From an uncultured Chitinophagaceae bacterium (GTDB lineage: Bacteria > Bacteroidota > Bacteroidia > Chitinophagales > Chitinophagaceae), in contig CALGAP010000007.1 in assembly GCA_937958995.1 (NCBI GenBank), positions 496,001 to 560,000 on the forward strand: a DNA stretch of 64,000 bases, in the 5' to 3' direction. A program made the translations under genes and the position numbers. This document shows positions 36,504 to 45,408 of this stretch, piece by piece. The notes below the pieces were generated by a model. The model was not told the origin of the DNA, did no database searches, and worked only from the letters and a program-made list of their open reading frames with translations. Each line of letters begins with the position of its first letter. The stretch's first letter is position 1.

Positions 36504-37600
36504 TGTTGTTGAAAGCCTTTCGGGAACCATTTCTTCGCGTTACTGTAGTATATCTTATCCACCACTTCGCGCGGAAGCTTTAACCCTTTAAAGGGCCCGT
36601 TCACACTTTCTGAAGTTATGGTGCTGTCGGTGGTGAAGAAAAGCCAATGCGTGAACCATTTGTCGCGCGAAGTTTTTCTTACATCTTCCGGTTTGTCACC
36701 ATCCCAAACAATAATATCCGTAGCATAGATCAGCCGGTCGGCGTACCTGATCACAAAATCGCGCGTCCTGTCATAATCCTTTTGCGACTCCAGTTGGAAA
36801 TGGGAAATGCGTTCGGCCATATCTACGGCCATATGGGGATAGCGCTCGAGATGACCGGCCAATTCGTCTAAACTCCATTCAAGACTGCCGAGGTGAGCGC
36901 CTACAAAACGCAGGTCGGGAAATTTATCGAGCATGGCATCACGATGCTGCACCTGTTCTTCATATGTAGTAATGCCGGGATGCAGGTACATATGAAACTG
37001 CGGATTAGCGCGGTAGTAGTGTTTGTAATCATTTACCGTCATGCTGTCGAGCGGCTGCCAGCAGTTTTTCGGTTCACCAAAATGCCCGATCAGCGGTATA
37101 TCATTTTTCCGGATAAAACTGATGATGGTATCGAAGCGAGGGTTGTCGATATACACCAGCTGGCTATTTTTATCGCGCAGGTCCATACCCACGTTCTTCC
37201 AAATCTTAACTGCAATGGCACCTTCACTGAATGACCGCTGCAGCGAAGCAAGTGTTTGCGTTTCCCAATCAGCATCATTAAAATTTTTGACACCAAAGGT
37301 GGTGGCATACTCCATTTCTGTCGGGTACTGCTGTCGGTGACGAAAGGTAATTTCGCGCTGTTCTTCGATGGGTCTTACCGAGGGTGCGTCAACATTAATA
37401 TTCAGGAGTAAAAAATTATCCTCCCTGGCATGCGCAAAAAATGAAGTGTCGGCAGTAAGAATATGCACGTGCGCGTCTATCTTCCGCACTTTGGCATAAT
37501 CTTCTGCCGTGTAAAACCCGGGGGCCGCCTCTTTGGCGGGACTGGTGCATTGCAAGCCAGTTAGCGCACACAGCAGGTATAGGTATCGGGGTTGAATCAT
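36500..37600 (-). CDS. Exported amidohydrolase
   Basis: A 366-residue protein with a short leader (MIQPRYLYLLCALTGLQCTS); the Cys has an atypical lipobox with Gln at -1, so lipid modification is unsure. It has the amidohydrolase metal motif VRKIDAHVHI near residue 40-47, a possible further metal His in LIGHFGEP and LHPGITT, and FVGAHLGSLEWSLDEL and LIYATDII as later strand ends. This is the amidohydrolase_2-like (ACMSD-type) branch. The substrate is unknown; a periplasmic amide or lactone of the glycan is possible. It overlaps the GH109-like gene and the NagB-like gene (ATGA each). Confidence 0.8.
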   Translation of the reverse strand: MIQPRYLYLLCALTGLQCTSPAKEAAPGFYTAEDYAKVRKIDAHVHILTADTSFFAHAREDNFLLLNINVDAPSVRPIEEQREITFRHRQQYPTEMEYATTFGVKNFNDADWETQTLASLQRSFSEGAIAVKIWKNVGMDLRDKNSQLVYIDNPRFDTIISFIRKNDIPLIGHFGEPKNCWQPLDSMTVNDYKHYYRANPQFHMYLHPGITTYEEQVQHRDAMLDKFPDLRFVGAHLGSLEWSLDELAGHLERYPHMAVDMAERISHFQLESQKDYDRTRDFVIRYADRLIYATDIIVWDGDKPEDVRKTSRDKWFTHWLFFTTDSTITSESVNGPFKGLKLPREVVDKIYYSNAKKWFPKGFQQQ

Positions 37601-39075
37601 AATTTTTCATTAACTCCTTTCATCGCCTCGGCGCTGAGGATCTTTGTGTTGCCGCCCCGCTCCAGCGAGAGGTCAACGGGTTTGTTGGTCTTCCAGGCAC
37701 CGCCGGTAAAGTCGGGCACGTCTATAGGCTGCGAACGATTGGCCACCGACCATTCGCTCAGGTGACCGATAGCCGACCATGAGGCAGCATCATATACATC
37801 TTGCGACAAAGGCAGGCCATTGCGCAGGCAGTCAATGATGTGCCAGTTCATCAGGAAATCGATTCCGCCATGGCCTCCGATCTGTTTGGCCATTTCACCA
37901 ATCTTCTTTACGATAGGCGGCGTGTATTTTTCTTCCAGTTCTTTTACTTCCTTTTCACTCAGCCAGCCTTTATGGCTGGTGCTGATGCGGCCGGGCAGCG
38001 GATATTCCATGGCAGTACCCTTGGTACCGCTCACCAGGTTGATCAAAGATTTTACGCGTGGCGATGTAACATCGTGCTGCAACATGATGGTGCGGCCCAG
38101 CGCCGTGCGGATAATCGAGGTGTTCATGTTGCCCCGGTATCGCTTGTTGGCAAAAGGTTTGAAGAAATCATCTTTTGCTGCCAGCTCGTTGGCGCGCCTG
38201 CCCATCATGAAATCATCGCTCGACATACTGGTCATATAATCCATCTTGTCGCCACGGTTAATGTTCAGCACCTGGCAAATAGGTCCCAGCCCATGTGTCG
38301 GGTACAGATTCCCGTTACGATGCGAGTTTTCCTTCAGCCTCCACATGCCCTGCAGGTTGTTGGTATCAAAATTGTAATCAAACAAATCGTGGATATAGGC
38401 TCCCTCGCAGTGGATGATATCTCCGAAAAATCCCTGGCGGGCCATGTTCAGTATCAGCAGATCCCAGAACAGGAAGCAGGCATTCTCGGCCATCATGCAA
38501 TGTTTGCGCGTGCGCTCGCTGGTTTCTACCAACTGCCAGCATTCTTCCAGGTTGTTGGCGGCGGGCACCTCCAGCACCACATGCTTGCCGGCATTCATGG
38601 CATAGATGGCCTGCGGCGCGTGCAAATGCCAGGGTGTTGAAATGTAGATCAGGTCTATATCGTCGCGGTCACAGACTTTTTTCCAGATCTCCTCGCTGCC
38701 GCCGTACACATCGGGTTGGTGGCCCATTGGTTCCACCTGCCTTTTGGCTCTTTCGGCCTTTTCCATACGCAGATCGCAGACAGCTTTTATCTGCACACCT
38801 TCCAGGCGGCTGGTTTGTATAGAGTGTACAGGTCCGCGATTACCCAGGCCAATGAAGCCGATACGCACGGTCTCCAGTTTTGGCGCAGCATAATTACACA
38901 TGTTGAAACGCTGCTTGTAATTCCTGGTGGCCAGCTCAGGCACTTTGTCGAGCACGGGGTTGCCGGTGGTTCCTGCTGCTTTTGTAGTAGAACAGGCGGG
39001 CACAACATTCGATCCCAAAATTCCTGCACCGGCAAGACCAGCCAGCCTGAAAAAATCTCTGCGGTTCTTTTTCAT
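37597..39075 (-). CDS. GH109-like NAD-dependent alpha-N-acetylhexosaminidase (Gfo/Idh fold, Tat-exported)
   Basis: The ATG at 39075 gives 492 residues with a Tat signal (KKNRRDFFRLAGLAG). It has a Rossmann start (IGFIGLGNRGPVHS) but in place of EKP reads EVP at about 169-171, so the dehydrogenase Lys is missing, as in GH109. The GH109-type marks are seen: AENAC (Glu197), GAYIHDL (Tyr227, His229), NGNLYPTHGLGP (His261), IGGHGGIDFLM and IPDFTGG-like VPDFTGGAW. GH109 enzymes use NAD+ to oxidise C3 transiently and cleave N-acetylgalactosamine linkages. I identified it by these motifs from memory, without a search. An operator lies about 70 bases upstream. Confidence 0.82.
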   Translation of the reverse strand: MKKNRRDFFRLAGLAGAGILGSNVVPACSTTKAAGTTGNPVLDKVPELATRNYKQRFNMCNYAAPKLETVRIGFIGLGNRGPVHSIQTSRLEGVQIKAVCDLRMEKAERAKRQVEPMGHQPDVYGGSEEIWKKVCDRDDIDLIYISTPWHLHAPQAIYAMNAGKHVVLEVPAANNLEECWQLVETSERTRKHCMMAENACFLFWDLLILNMARQGFFGDIIHCEGAYIHDLFDYNFDTNNLQGMWRLKENSHRNGNLYPTHGLGPICQVLNINRGDKMDYMTSMSSDDFMMGRRANELAAKDDFFKPFANKRYRGNMNTSIIRTALGRTIMLQHDVTSPRVKSLINLVSGTKGTAMEYPLPGRISTSHKGWLSEKEVKELEEKYTPPIVKKIGEMAKQIGGHGGIDFLMNWHIIDCLRNGLPLSQDVYDAASWSAIGHLSEWSVANRSQPIDVPDFTGGAWKTNKPVDLSLERGGNTKILSAEAMKGVNEKL

Positions 39076-39147
39076 AACACAAAAGCTTGTTGTTAGCAAT
39101 TTATGAACAAATGATGCTGGTGGATAGGCAAAGCATCCATTAAAATC

Positions 39148-39163
39148 GCGAGAACGTTTCCGA
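39148..39163 (-). promoter_or_regulatory. LacI-type operator, site 4
   Basis: GCGAGAACGTTTCCGA, between the second propeller gene (stop at 39174) and the GH109-like gene (start 39075). One of the closest matches to the consensus; it suggests an internal promoter in the long minus-strand block. Confidence 0.72.
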
Positions 39164-39173
39164 GTTGATAAGG

Positions 39174-40436
39174 CTATTCAGGGATATATAAAAACAGGTG
39201 CGATTTACGTTCACTTTCACCCAAATAAATGGTGCCGTCAAGCCCGGTGGTCATGCAATCAAATTGTTGCCCGCGCCAATAGTAATACGGACTTCTGTCA
39301 ACAATCAACATTCCCAAAGTTTCAAAAGCGCCCTCTTTAGGATCGTAAGCGTAAAACTGGCTAGGTCGTGATGTCGAACGCTCGCCCGCCATCAGGTATA
39401 CTTTACCGTTTTTGCCCACCGCCAGGCATCGCAGCCTGCGCGATTCGCGCACCTTGCCAAGGTTGCGCACCTTCATTTTTACCGGGTCGAAGGAAAACAG
39501 GTAGCCATCTGTTGTGCCACCGTAAATTAGACCATCTGCATCTTTGGCGAAATACTCTACTGCGGTATAATCAGTGAAAAACTGTATGTAGTAATAATCA
39601 CCCGGCAATTCAAGATCGGTGTTCACCAGTTTACCGCTTGCAGGATCGTAATATTTCAGCATGGCCTTTGTGCCCGACATAAATACGCGGCCAGAATCGT
39701 CGCAGATCAACGCTCGCGGCAATGTACGCCAATGCCGCTCGGGGCCGTGATATACTTTTAGCGAATCCACTTCGCCCAGGTCCCTGAACTTTTTTGAAGC
39801 GATATTATATATAAAAAAATGACCATCGGGATATGTCAACCCATATATCTCATCGCCTTTCGGATTGATGGTAAGCGCATAAATAGAGTTATTGGCCAGC
39901 GGCATGCCCAGATCCTGCAGTTCGGCATTGGCATCAGCCAGCTTGATATTTGCATTATTGCTGACATCATACTTGTACAACCTGCCGCCCGCGTATTTGC
40001 TGAAATATTTTTTGATATCCTTCCACAGTGTGGCATCAAATTTCTCATCGCCTTCGCCGTATTTTGAGAGTGGCACTTCTTCAAACATATCGATGCCCGT
40101 ACCGATATAGATATTGCCGTCCTTATCTTCTACCAGCGAATGATGCACGCCGGTGTGGCCGGGAATTTTTCCGAGATGACGCACTTTGTTAGTGGCGGGA
40201 TCAAAAAGAAAGAGATACGATTCTTCGCCGCTGGTGCAACCATATATAATACCGCTACGCGACGTAAGCAAAGAAGTGATGGCGCTGCTGTTGGCAGGTA
40301 TTTCATTGACCATCGGATAACCCAGGTCGCGCAAGTCTACGCGCTGCTGATTTTTTATAACGGGCTTTGCCCAGTCCTGCGCGTTCACTTGTAGAAGAGA
40401 CAGCATCACCATCAATATGCTCGCTGCGATTCTCAT
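39174..40436 (-). CDS. Secreted beta-propeller protein (PQQ/kelch-like repeats), copy 2
   Basis: A 420-residue protein with a signal peptide (MRIAASILMVMLSLLQVNAQ). Repeating units such as SYLFLFDPATNKVRHLGKIPG, GRLYKYDVSNNANIKLAD and GYLFSFDPVKMKVRNLGKVRE show a propeller of about seven blades. The sequence is similar in type to the next gene, so the pair probably arose by duplication. No catalytic residues are recognised; sugar-binding or lyase-type activity is possible. Its start overlaps the stop of the upstream copy (ATGA). Confidence 0.72.
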   Translation of the reverse strand: MRIAASILMVMLSLLQVNAQDWAKPVIKNQQRVDLRDLGYPMVNEIPANSSAITSLLTSRSGIIYGCTSGEESYLFLFDPATNKVRHLGKIPGHTGVHHSLVEDKDGNIYIGTGIDMFEEVPLSKYGEGDEKFDATLWKDIKKYFSKYAGGRLYKYDVSNNANIKLADANAELQDLGMPLANNSIYALTINPKGDEIYGLTYPDGHFFIYNIASKKFRDLGEVDSLKVYHGPERHWRTLPRALICDDSGRVFMSGTKAMLKYYDPASGKLVNTDLELPGDYYYIQFFTDYTAVEYFAKDADGLIYGGTTDGYLFSFDPVKMKVRNLGKVRESRRLRCLAVGKNGKVYLMAGERSTSRPSQFYAYDPKEGAFETLGMLIVDRSPYYYWRGQQFDCMTTGLDGTIYLGESERKSHLFLYIPE

Positions 40437-41710
40437 TTCAGTTGGGGTTTGTAAACAATAAGATGCAGTGCCGTAGGAATATTGCCGATCATCTGCGTCG
40501 CTTCTTTTTTATCTTTCACTTCCGCTTGTCCGCAGAGATAGAGCGTGCCGTCAGGGCCAACCGAAGCAGCTTCGCAGCCAAATACTTTTCTGCCATCCGT
40601 TGTCTGCATGGCACCGAGGTCAACACGTTGATTGGTCTTAAGGTCGTACATGATCAGGTGGTGACGTTCTTCACTACCAAAGGTCTCGGCGTATTTCTGC
40701 GTGGTAAAACTGCGCGCCGAAGGAGCAAAGTACACTCTGCGATTCACCGTGTCCAACGCAAAGGCCAGCGTCGAATAAGGGATATCCTTTCTGTCGTCTT
40801 TCAAAAACTTGCTGTCACAGAGTTTTGCCAACGGCGTAATTTCGCCCTCTTTCCCCTTATGCGGATCGAAGCGGAATAAGACAGAGCCGCTGCCGCAGGT
40901 GATACCATAAGCTACTTTCTCTGTCGGGTCCCATTCTATCGCGCGCCAGTCGTAGGTGCGGTCGATCATAGGATTGTTGAGTTGCGTGGGGAAAATGGCA
41001 GGATCGAATGGCGTGCGCAAAGAGGTTTCATACACTCGCTCTTTCTTCGCGTCGTACTTCGCCACGCGCGCCACGGGAAAACTCATATACACATTGCCTT
41101 CATCGTCAATAAAAACATCTCGACATATATCCCAGTTGCTCACGCGCCCGAAATTTTTGGTGGTGCGCGTTTTCAGATCGAAGCGATAGAAATAACCGGT
41201 GAAGCCGATGCCGTAGAGATAACCGCGCTTTTTGTCGATGGTTAATGGGTACAAACCAATGGATTGGTCAACCAGTCCCATATCTTCCAGTTTGCGCGTT
41301 TTGGGATCATACTTCATCCAGTGACCGCCTTTCCAGCTGGTAAAATCAAAATTATTCGGGCCGCTGCCATTGCTCATGGTCACGAAATAGATATTGCCTT
41401 CATCATCTTCCACAGGTTTGTTATGAATTTTGCCCGTTGGGCGAATACCTTTGCCGCGCTCGCCGAGGAATTCGGCCATATCGTATAGCATCTCGTGTTT
41501 CTTTGTCACCGGATCATACATATAAAAATGCGCGCTGGCGCCTTCGTCAATCAGGCCGGAATACACTTTACCGTCGCGGGCGGCATACATCCCGTCCCAC
41601 ATCACCGGGTCGCGGCCCGGGTAGGGAATCAATTCCACCGTGCAAACCTGCGCCATCAAAAGGGCAGGGACAAAAGTTGTAAACAGTGTGATTATTTTTC
41701 GCTTCATCAT
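40433..41710 (-). CDS. Secreted beta-propeller protein, copy 1
   Basis: A 425-residue protein with a signal peptide (MMKRKIITLFTTFVPALLMAQ). Repeat units: GASAHFYMYDPVTKKHEML, GHWMKYDPKTRKLEDMGLV, GYFYRFDLKTRTTKNFG, SVLFRFDPHKGKEG. The blade style matches the following gene. A glycan-processing or scaffold role is inferred from position only. It overlaps both neighbours by 4 bases. Confidence 0.72.
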   Translation of the reverse strand: MMKRKIITLFTTFVPALLMAQVCTVELIPYPGRDPVMWDGMYAARDGKVYSGLIDEGASAHFYMYDPVTKKHEMLYDMAEFLGERGKGIRPTGKIHNKPVEDDEGNIYFVTMSNGSGPNNFDFTSWKGGHWMKYDPKTRKLEDMGLVDQSIGLYPLTIDKKRGYLYGIGFTGYFYRFDLKTRTTKNFGRVSNWDICRDVFIDDEGNVYMSFPVARVAKYDAKKERVYETSLRTPFDPAIFPTQLNNPMIDRTYDWRAIEWDPTEKVAYGITCGSGSVLFRFDPHKGKEGEITPLAKLCDSKFLKDDRKDIPYSTLAFALDTVNRRVYFAPSARSFTTQKYAETFGSEERHHLIMYDLKTNQRVDLGAMQTTDGRKVFGCEAASVGPDGTLYLCGQAEVKDKKEATQMIGNIPTALHLIVYKPQLK

Positions 41711-43800
41711 TTCAATACAACAAGATCATAAGTATTTAATAGCGGGACAGTGAAAACAATTTTGTCGCCCGATAGCTGAAACGAAATATTTTCATCATCC
41801 CTGCCATCGGGAGTAAGCACTGTGACCTGCGTGATGTTTTTTCCCGCCGGAACATGCAGGCTTACTTTGATATTTTTCACAGAAGGATTTCTCTTTGAGT
41901 CGTAGTTGATAAGGTGGAGCATCAGCGCGCTCTGATCTTCTTTTTGCGTCAGCTCGGCGGTTACAGATGGTGGCGCTTCTATATTCAACGGCAGGCTGCT
42001 GTCTGCTGCCCAATACACCGCCTGGATCAATTCTTTATAATTGCGCGGCAGTTTCCAGTACTGGCTGGTCATGGGCGCCGCAGCCGGTTTGGGCTTCACA
42101 GGAATTACTTCAGGAATATAAACTATTTTTCCGTTACGCTGAACAGGAATATTAAGTATTTCATCGGGCGCAGTCCTGCCACGAAATTGGGGTGAAGGCA
42201 GATTCAACAGATCACCAAGACCAAAATGCCTGCGCCGCTGGCGGTATTCATTATACAACGAGGTATGTTCTGTGAAAATGAGTCCTCCCCCATTCTGTAC
42301 AAATTTTCTGATCAGATCTATCTGCATACTGTCCAGGCATTCCTGGTCGGCCAGAATCAGCACTTTGTATTTGGAGAGATCGTTTAGATGATGATCAAAA
42401 ATGATATCGAAAGGAATTTTCGCCTGTATCAGTGCCTGTTCAAATAAATAAGTGCTTTGCTGCGGGCGGTCGTTGTTATAAGCCATGCTGGCGTAACCAT
42501 GCAAAACTGCCACATTCGAAATACTGTTGATACCTCGGTAGTAATTGTCGAAATGTTTCCTGAAAAACTGTATAAAGTTTTTCTGGTCCTGTTCCAGTCC
42601 ATAGGGATCATCCATGCGGTTGCCTTCCATTTCATCCAGTCCTCCTACCATGCCCATACCCTGGCGGTTGTAGGCCATGGCCTCGGCCATTTCAATTTTG
42701 CTGTCGTTGGTATAGGTGAATATGCGGTTGTTGAGACTGCGCGCCATTTTGTAACTGCGAATCTTCGACACCAGTATGCTGTCGTCGGTATAGAATGCGC
42801 CGTTTCCTTCTTCTGTCCACACAATATCTGTATGCTGCAACAGTCTCGGGTAATCCACGCCCTGCTCCCACACGGTATTGCGACCAGATATGCCGCGATG
42901 CGGATTGTTACACACAGCCACTTCCGGGTTCAGCTCATGCATGTATTGATTCATGATGGCGTAAAAATTCGACAGTTGTGTGCAGCGGAAATCAGCCCAT
43001 TCCTGGTATAATGGGTCAATGATCACACTCATGGACGCGTCGCCAATGGGAGGTTCTATGTATGAAACGTCGCTGAAGCCAAATCGAAGTTTCAGTTGTT
43101 CGGGTGAATATTTATTTTTCAAAAACTCCCTAAAATGCTGAATAGCCAGGGGATGATGAAAGATGGCAGGTTGCGCGCGAATGCTGGTATTATCGAATTG
43201 AATGAGATCAGCTTTCAGATCATTGATCGCCACTTTCACCACACGCTTTATATATTCAATATAACCCGGGTGCATGAAGTACACGCGCTTTCGAAATGTC
43301 TGGTTGCCATATCGCACCGGCTGACCGAGATAATCGGGCACAAACCACTCTTCTGCTTCGGGGTTTTCAAGCAACATCGTTTCAAAACCCACGGTGCTGC
43401 CTACATACACGCCCACCTTCATATCGTTTTGATGCAATAGCGCCGATAGTTTTTTCGCTTCTTCGATATGTTCTTTCTCTACTTCCAGCCCAAAGCCTTT
43501 ATAGAAATGAATGACGGCAAAGGTCACGCCCATTTCTTTGAATTGCTTCACCCGTTCTCCCTGGTGATCGGCATGGTACTCTTCTTCCTGCCACAGCGGG
43601 TTGCCACCAACGCGTCGCCGAAATATGGGCATGGCATCCCAGTTACCCACAAACACAATCGGGTAGTCGGCTATCCATGAAGGTCGCGGCAACGAGGTGT
43701 CGGCTTTTACCAACAAGGTATTGTTGTTGCTGGCTTCGTTGCACGAAACAACAGCAATCAGTAAATAAAAGAGTATGGTGGCAGGCTTAACGTTTAACAT
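41707..43800 (-). CDS. Lipoprotein TIM-barrel protein resembling hypothetical glycosyl hydrolases with a beta-galactosidase-trimerisation-like domain
   Basis: The ATG at 43800 gives a lipoprotein leader (MLNVKPATILFYLLIAVVSC) and 697 residues. The first half is barrel-like (MGVTFAVIHFYKGFGLEVE, MKVGVYVGSTVGFETML, KADLIQFDNTSIRA), as in GHL-type hypothetical glycosidases. The later part (VLILADQECLDSMQIDLIRKFVQNGGGLIFTEHTSLY) is like the flavodoxin-like trimerisation domain of GH42 proteins. A terminal beta-sandwich follows. Catalytic acids cannot be assigned with confidence. It overlaps the sialate esterase-like gene by 14 bases. Confidence 0.72.
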   Translation of the reverse strand: MLNVKPATILFYLLIAVVSCNEASNNNTLLVKADTSLPRPSWIADYPIVFVGNWDAMPIFRRRVGGNPLWQEEEYHADHQGERVKQFKEMGVTFAVIHFYKGFGLEVEKEHIEEAKKLSALLHQNDMKVGVYVGSTVGFETMLLENPEAEEWFVPDYLGQPVRYGNQTFRKRVYFMHPGYIEYIKRVVKVAINDLKADLIQFDNTSIRAQPAIFHHPLAIQHFREFLKNKYSPEQLKLRFGFSDVSYIEPPIGDASMSVIIDPLYQEWADFRCTQLSNFYAIMNQYMHELNPEVAVCNNPHRGISGRNTVWEQGVDYPRLLQHTDIVWTEEGNGAFYTDDSILVSKIRSYKMARSLNNRIFTYTNDSKIEMAEAMAYNRQGMGMVGGLDEMEGNRMDDPYGLEQDQKNFIQFFRKHFDNYYRGINSISNVAVLHGYASMAYNNDRPQQSTYLFEQALIQAKIPFDIIFDHHLNDLSKYKVLILADQECLDSMQIDLIRKFVQNGGGLIFTEHTSLYNEYRQRRRHFGLGDLLNLPSPQFRGRTAPDEILNIPVQRNGKIVYIPEVIPVKPKPAAAPMTSQYWKLPRNYKELIQAVYWAADSSLPLNIEAPPSVTAELTQKEDQSALMLHLINYDSKRNPSVKNIKVSLHVPAGKNITQVTVLTPDGRDDENISFQLSGDKIVFTVPLLNTYDLVVLK

Positions 43801-45250
43801 GAGGGCTTTGAGATTTATCGAAAATAAATGGTGGTATATGCCAGTTATCGGTACGGAAAGAAGATGCGGGCAGACCTTCGGCATTAAACAGATCGCCCAC
43901 AACCCAGTTTTTGAAAGCATAACGCACAGCTACGGGCTTGCTCACTTTTTCACTCCACACTTCCACTTTAGCACCTGTTAATACCCTGGCAGATGCAGGA
44001 TTAAATACCCTGTCTTCACCAGCGATTTCAAAATTGGTCAGCTCTTTTCCTTTTGAAATAAGACCATTGGGGGCATAATCGAAACTGAGTATGGCTTTAC
44101 CGGCTTCAAATGTCACAGAACGGTATTCGGGACTACGCCAGGGAATATGCTTTTTACCATACACATTGGCCAGCGCTATATAACCCAGTCGCAAGGCAGG
44201 AGTGGTCTTGTCTGGTGGATGAATTTTCAGTTCGCTGCCCACATCTAGCGTTATGGCCATGGCGGCATTGGGAATATGGGGCAGCGCCTTCAGTTGCGCT
44301 TCGCGCATCAGCACGCCGTATAGGGGATGTTTATCGTTGGGATAAGCGTGCGGCGCAATCTGCACAAAGTAGAAAGGCAGTTCTTTATCTCGCCACTCTT
44401 TGCGCCAGCTGGCTACCATGGCGGGTAGCAGCCTGGCGTAGAGAACGGGTTGGTCGCGGCTCGACTCGCCCTGGTACCATAAAATTCCCCTGATGCGATA
44501 GTTGAGCACAGGCGCCACCATGCCGTTAAATAAGGCAGTAGCCGCCTTCTCGGGAACCTTCATGGTGTCGATGTTTGGCGGAATGGTTATTTCGGGAAAA
44601 TCCTGCAGGCTTTCAGCACTCATCCAGTGTTCGATGCGCGCGCCGCCCCAGGCAGATACGATAATGCCAACGGGAACTTGAAGACTATCGGTAAGCATTT
44701 TACCGAATTGATAGGCTAATGCGCTGAAGGAAGTAGCCACTTCAGTGGTGGATGGCAACCAGCGACCATCTACCTTTTCTCTGCGGCTGCCTGCTGGTTG
44801 TCGTGCTACGTTAAATAATCTGAGCGAAGGGATATTGGCTTCTCGCCCGGGTTGGTTCAACACCGGCTGCGTAGTTGGTCCCATACCTTTGAAGGTAAAT
44901 TCCATATTCGACTGGCCGGAGCAAAACCATACTTCACCAATCATTACGTTGGAAACAGCTGCCGTGCCATCGCCGCTGAATTTAATTTCAAAAGGACCGC
45001 CCGCCTTAGAAGTGGATACCACCACCTTCCACCTCCCGTTTGCATTGGTGGTAGTGGTGTACGATTTATTATTCCACGAAGTAATTACTTTGATTTTAGT
45101 GTTGGCAGTAGCGCGACCCCATAATGCCACTTTCGATTGCTGCTGCAGCACCATATTGTCGGAGATGAGTGGCGGAAGCGTAATCTGCGCCGAAGCGCAC
45201 GCAATGGAAAAAAGGAGCAGGATACTTATCAAAGTAATGGGTCTTGACAT
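43787..45250 (-). CDS. Sialate O-acetylesterase-like protein
   Basis: A 487-residue secreted protein (signal ending at ACASAQ). The SGNH-type nucleophile lies in FCSGQSNMEF (Ser114), preceded by a beta-sandwich (QQQSKVALWGRATANTKIKV). WYQGESSRD and the C-terminal sandwich are also typical of the SASA family, which removes O-acetyl groups from sialic acid or other acetylated sugars in polysaccharides. An operator lies 88 bases upstream. The substrate could be any O-acetylated glycan; sialic acid should not be assumed. Confidence 0.88.
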   Translation of the reverse strand: MSRPITLISILLLFSIACASAQITLPPLISDNMVLQQQSKVALWGRATANTKIKVITSWNNKSYTTTTNANGRWKVVVSTSKAGGPFEIKFSGDGTAAVSNVMIGEVWFCSGQSNMEFTFKGMGPTTQPVLNQPGREANIPSLRLFNVARQPAGSRREKVDGRWLPSTTEVATSFSALAYQFGKMLTDSLQVPVGIIVSAWGGARIEHWMSAESLQDFPEITIPPNIDTMKVPEKAATALFNGMVAPVLNYRIRGILWYQGESSRDQPVLYARLLPAMVASWRKEWRDKELPFYFVQIAPHAYPNDKHPLYGVLMREAQLKALPHIPNAAMAITLDVGSELKIHPPDKTTPALRLGYIALANVYGKKHIPWRSPEYRSVTFEAGKAILSFDYAPNGLISKGKELTNFEIAGEDRVFNPASARVLTGAKVEVWSEKVSKPVAVRYAFKNWVVGDLFNAEGLPASSFRTDNWHIPPFIFDKSQSPHVKR

Positions 45251-45337
45251 AACAAGCGTGGTTTTAGTGATAAGGCGGGAATAATGATCGAAGTATTATA
45301 AAAATAAGGCCTTGAAGAAATACTTTAAATTAAAATT

Positions 45338-45353
45338 GCGGCAGCGTTGCCGA
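45338..45353 (-). promoter_or_regulatory. LacI-type operator, site 5
   Basis: GCGGCAGCGTTGCCGA, about 13 of 16 positions match the consensus, in front of the sialate esterase-like gene. This is one of the weaker copies but it is itself a good palindrome. Confidence 0.55.
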
Positions 45354-45408
45354 ATGTCAAATTAAGTTGCATTCAGGCCCAATGCGTTGCCTGCCAGGGA
45401 AAATTGGT

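Noticed and set aside
37801..38640. A 279-codon plus-strand open frame
   Set aside because: Antisense shadow of the GH109-like gene; composition is not protein-like.
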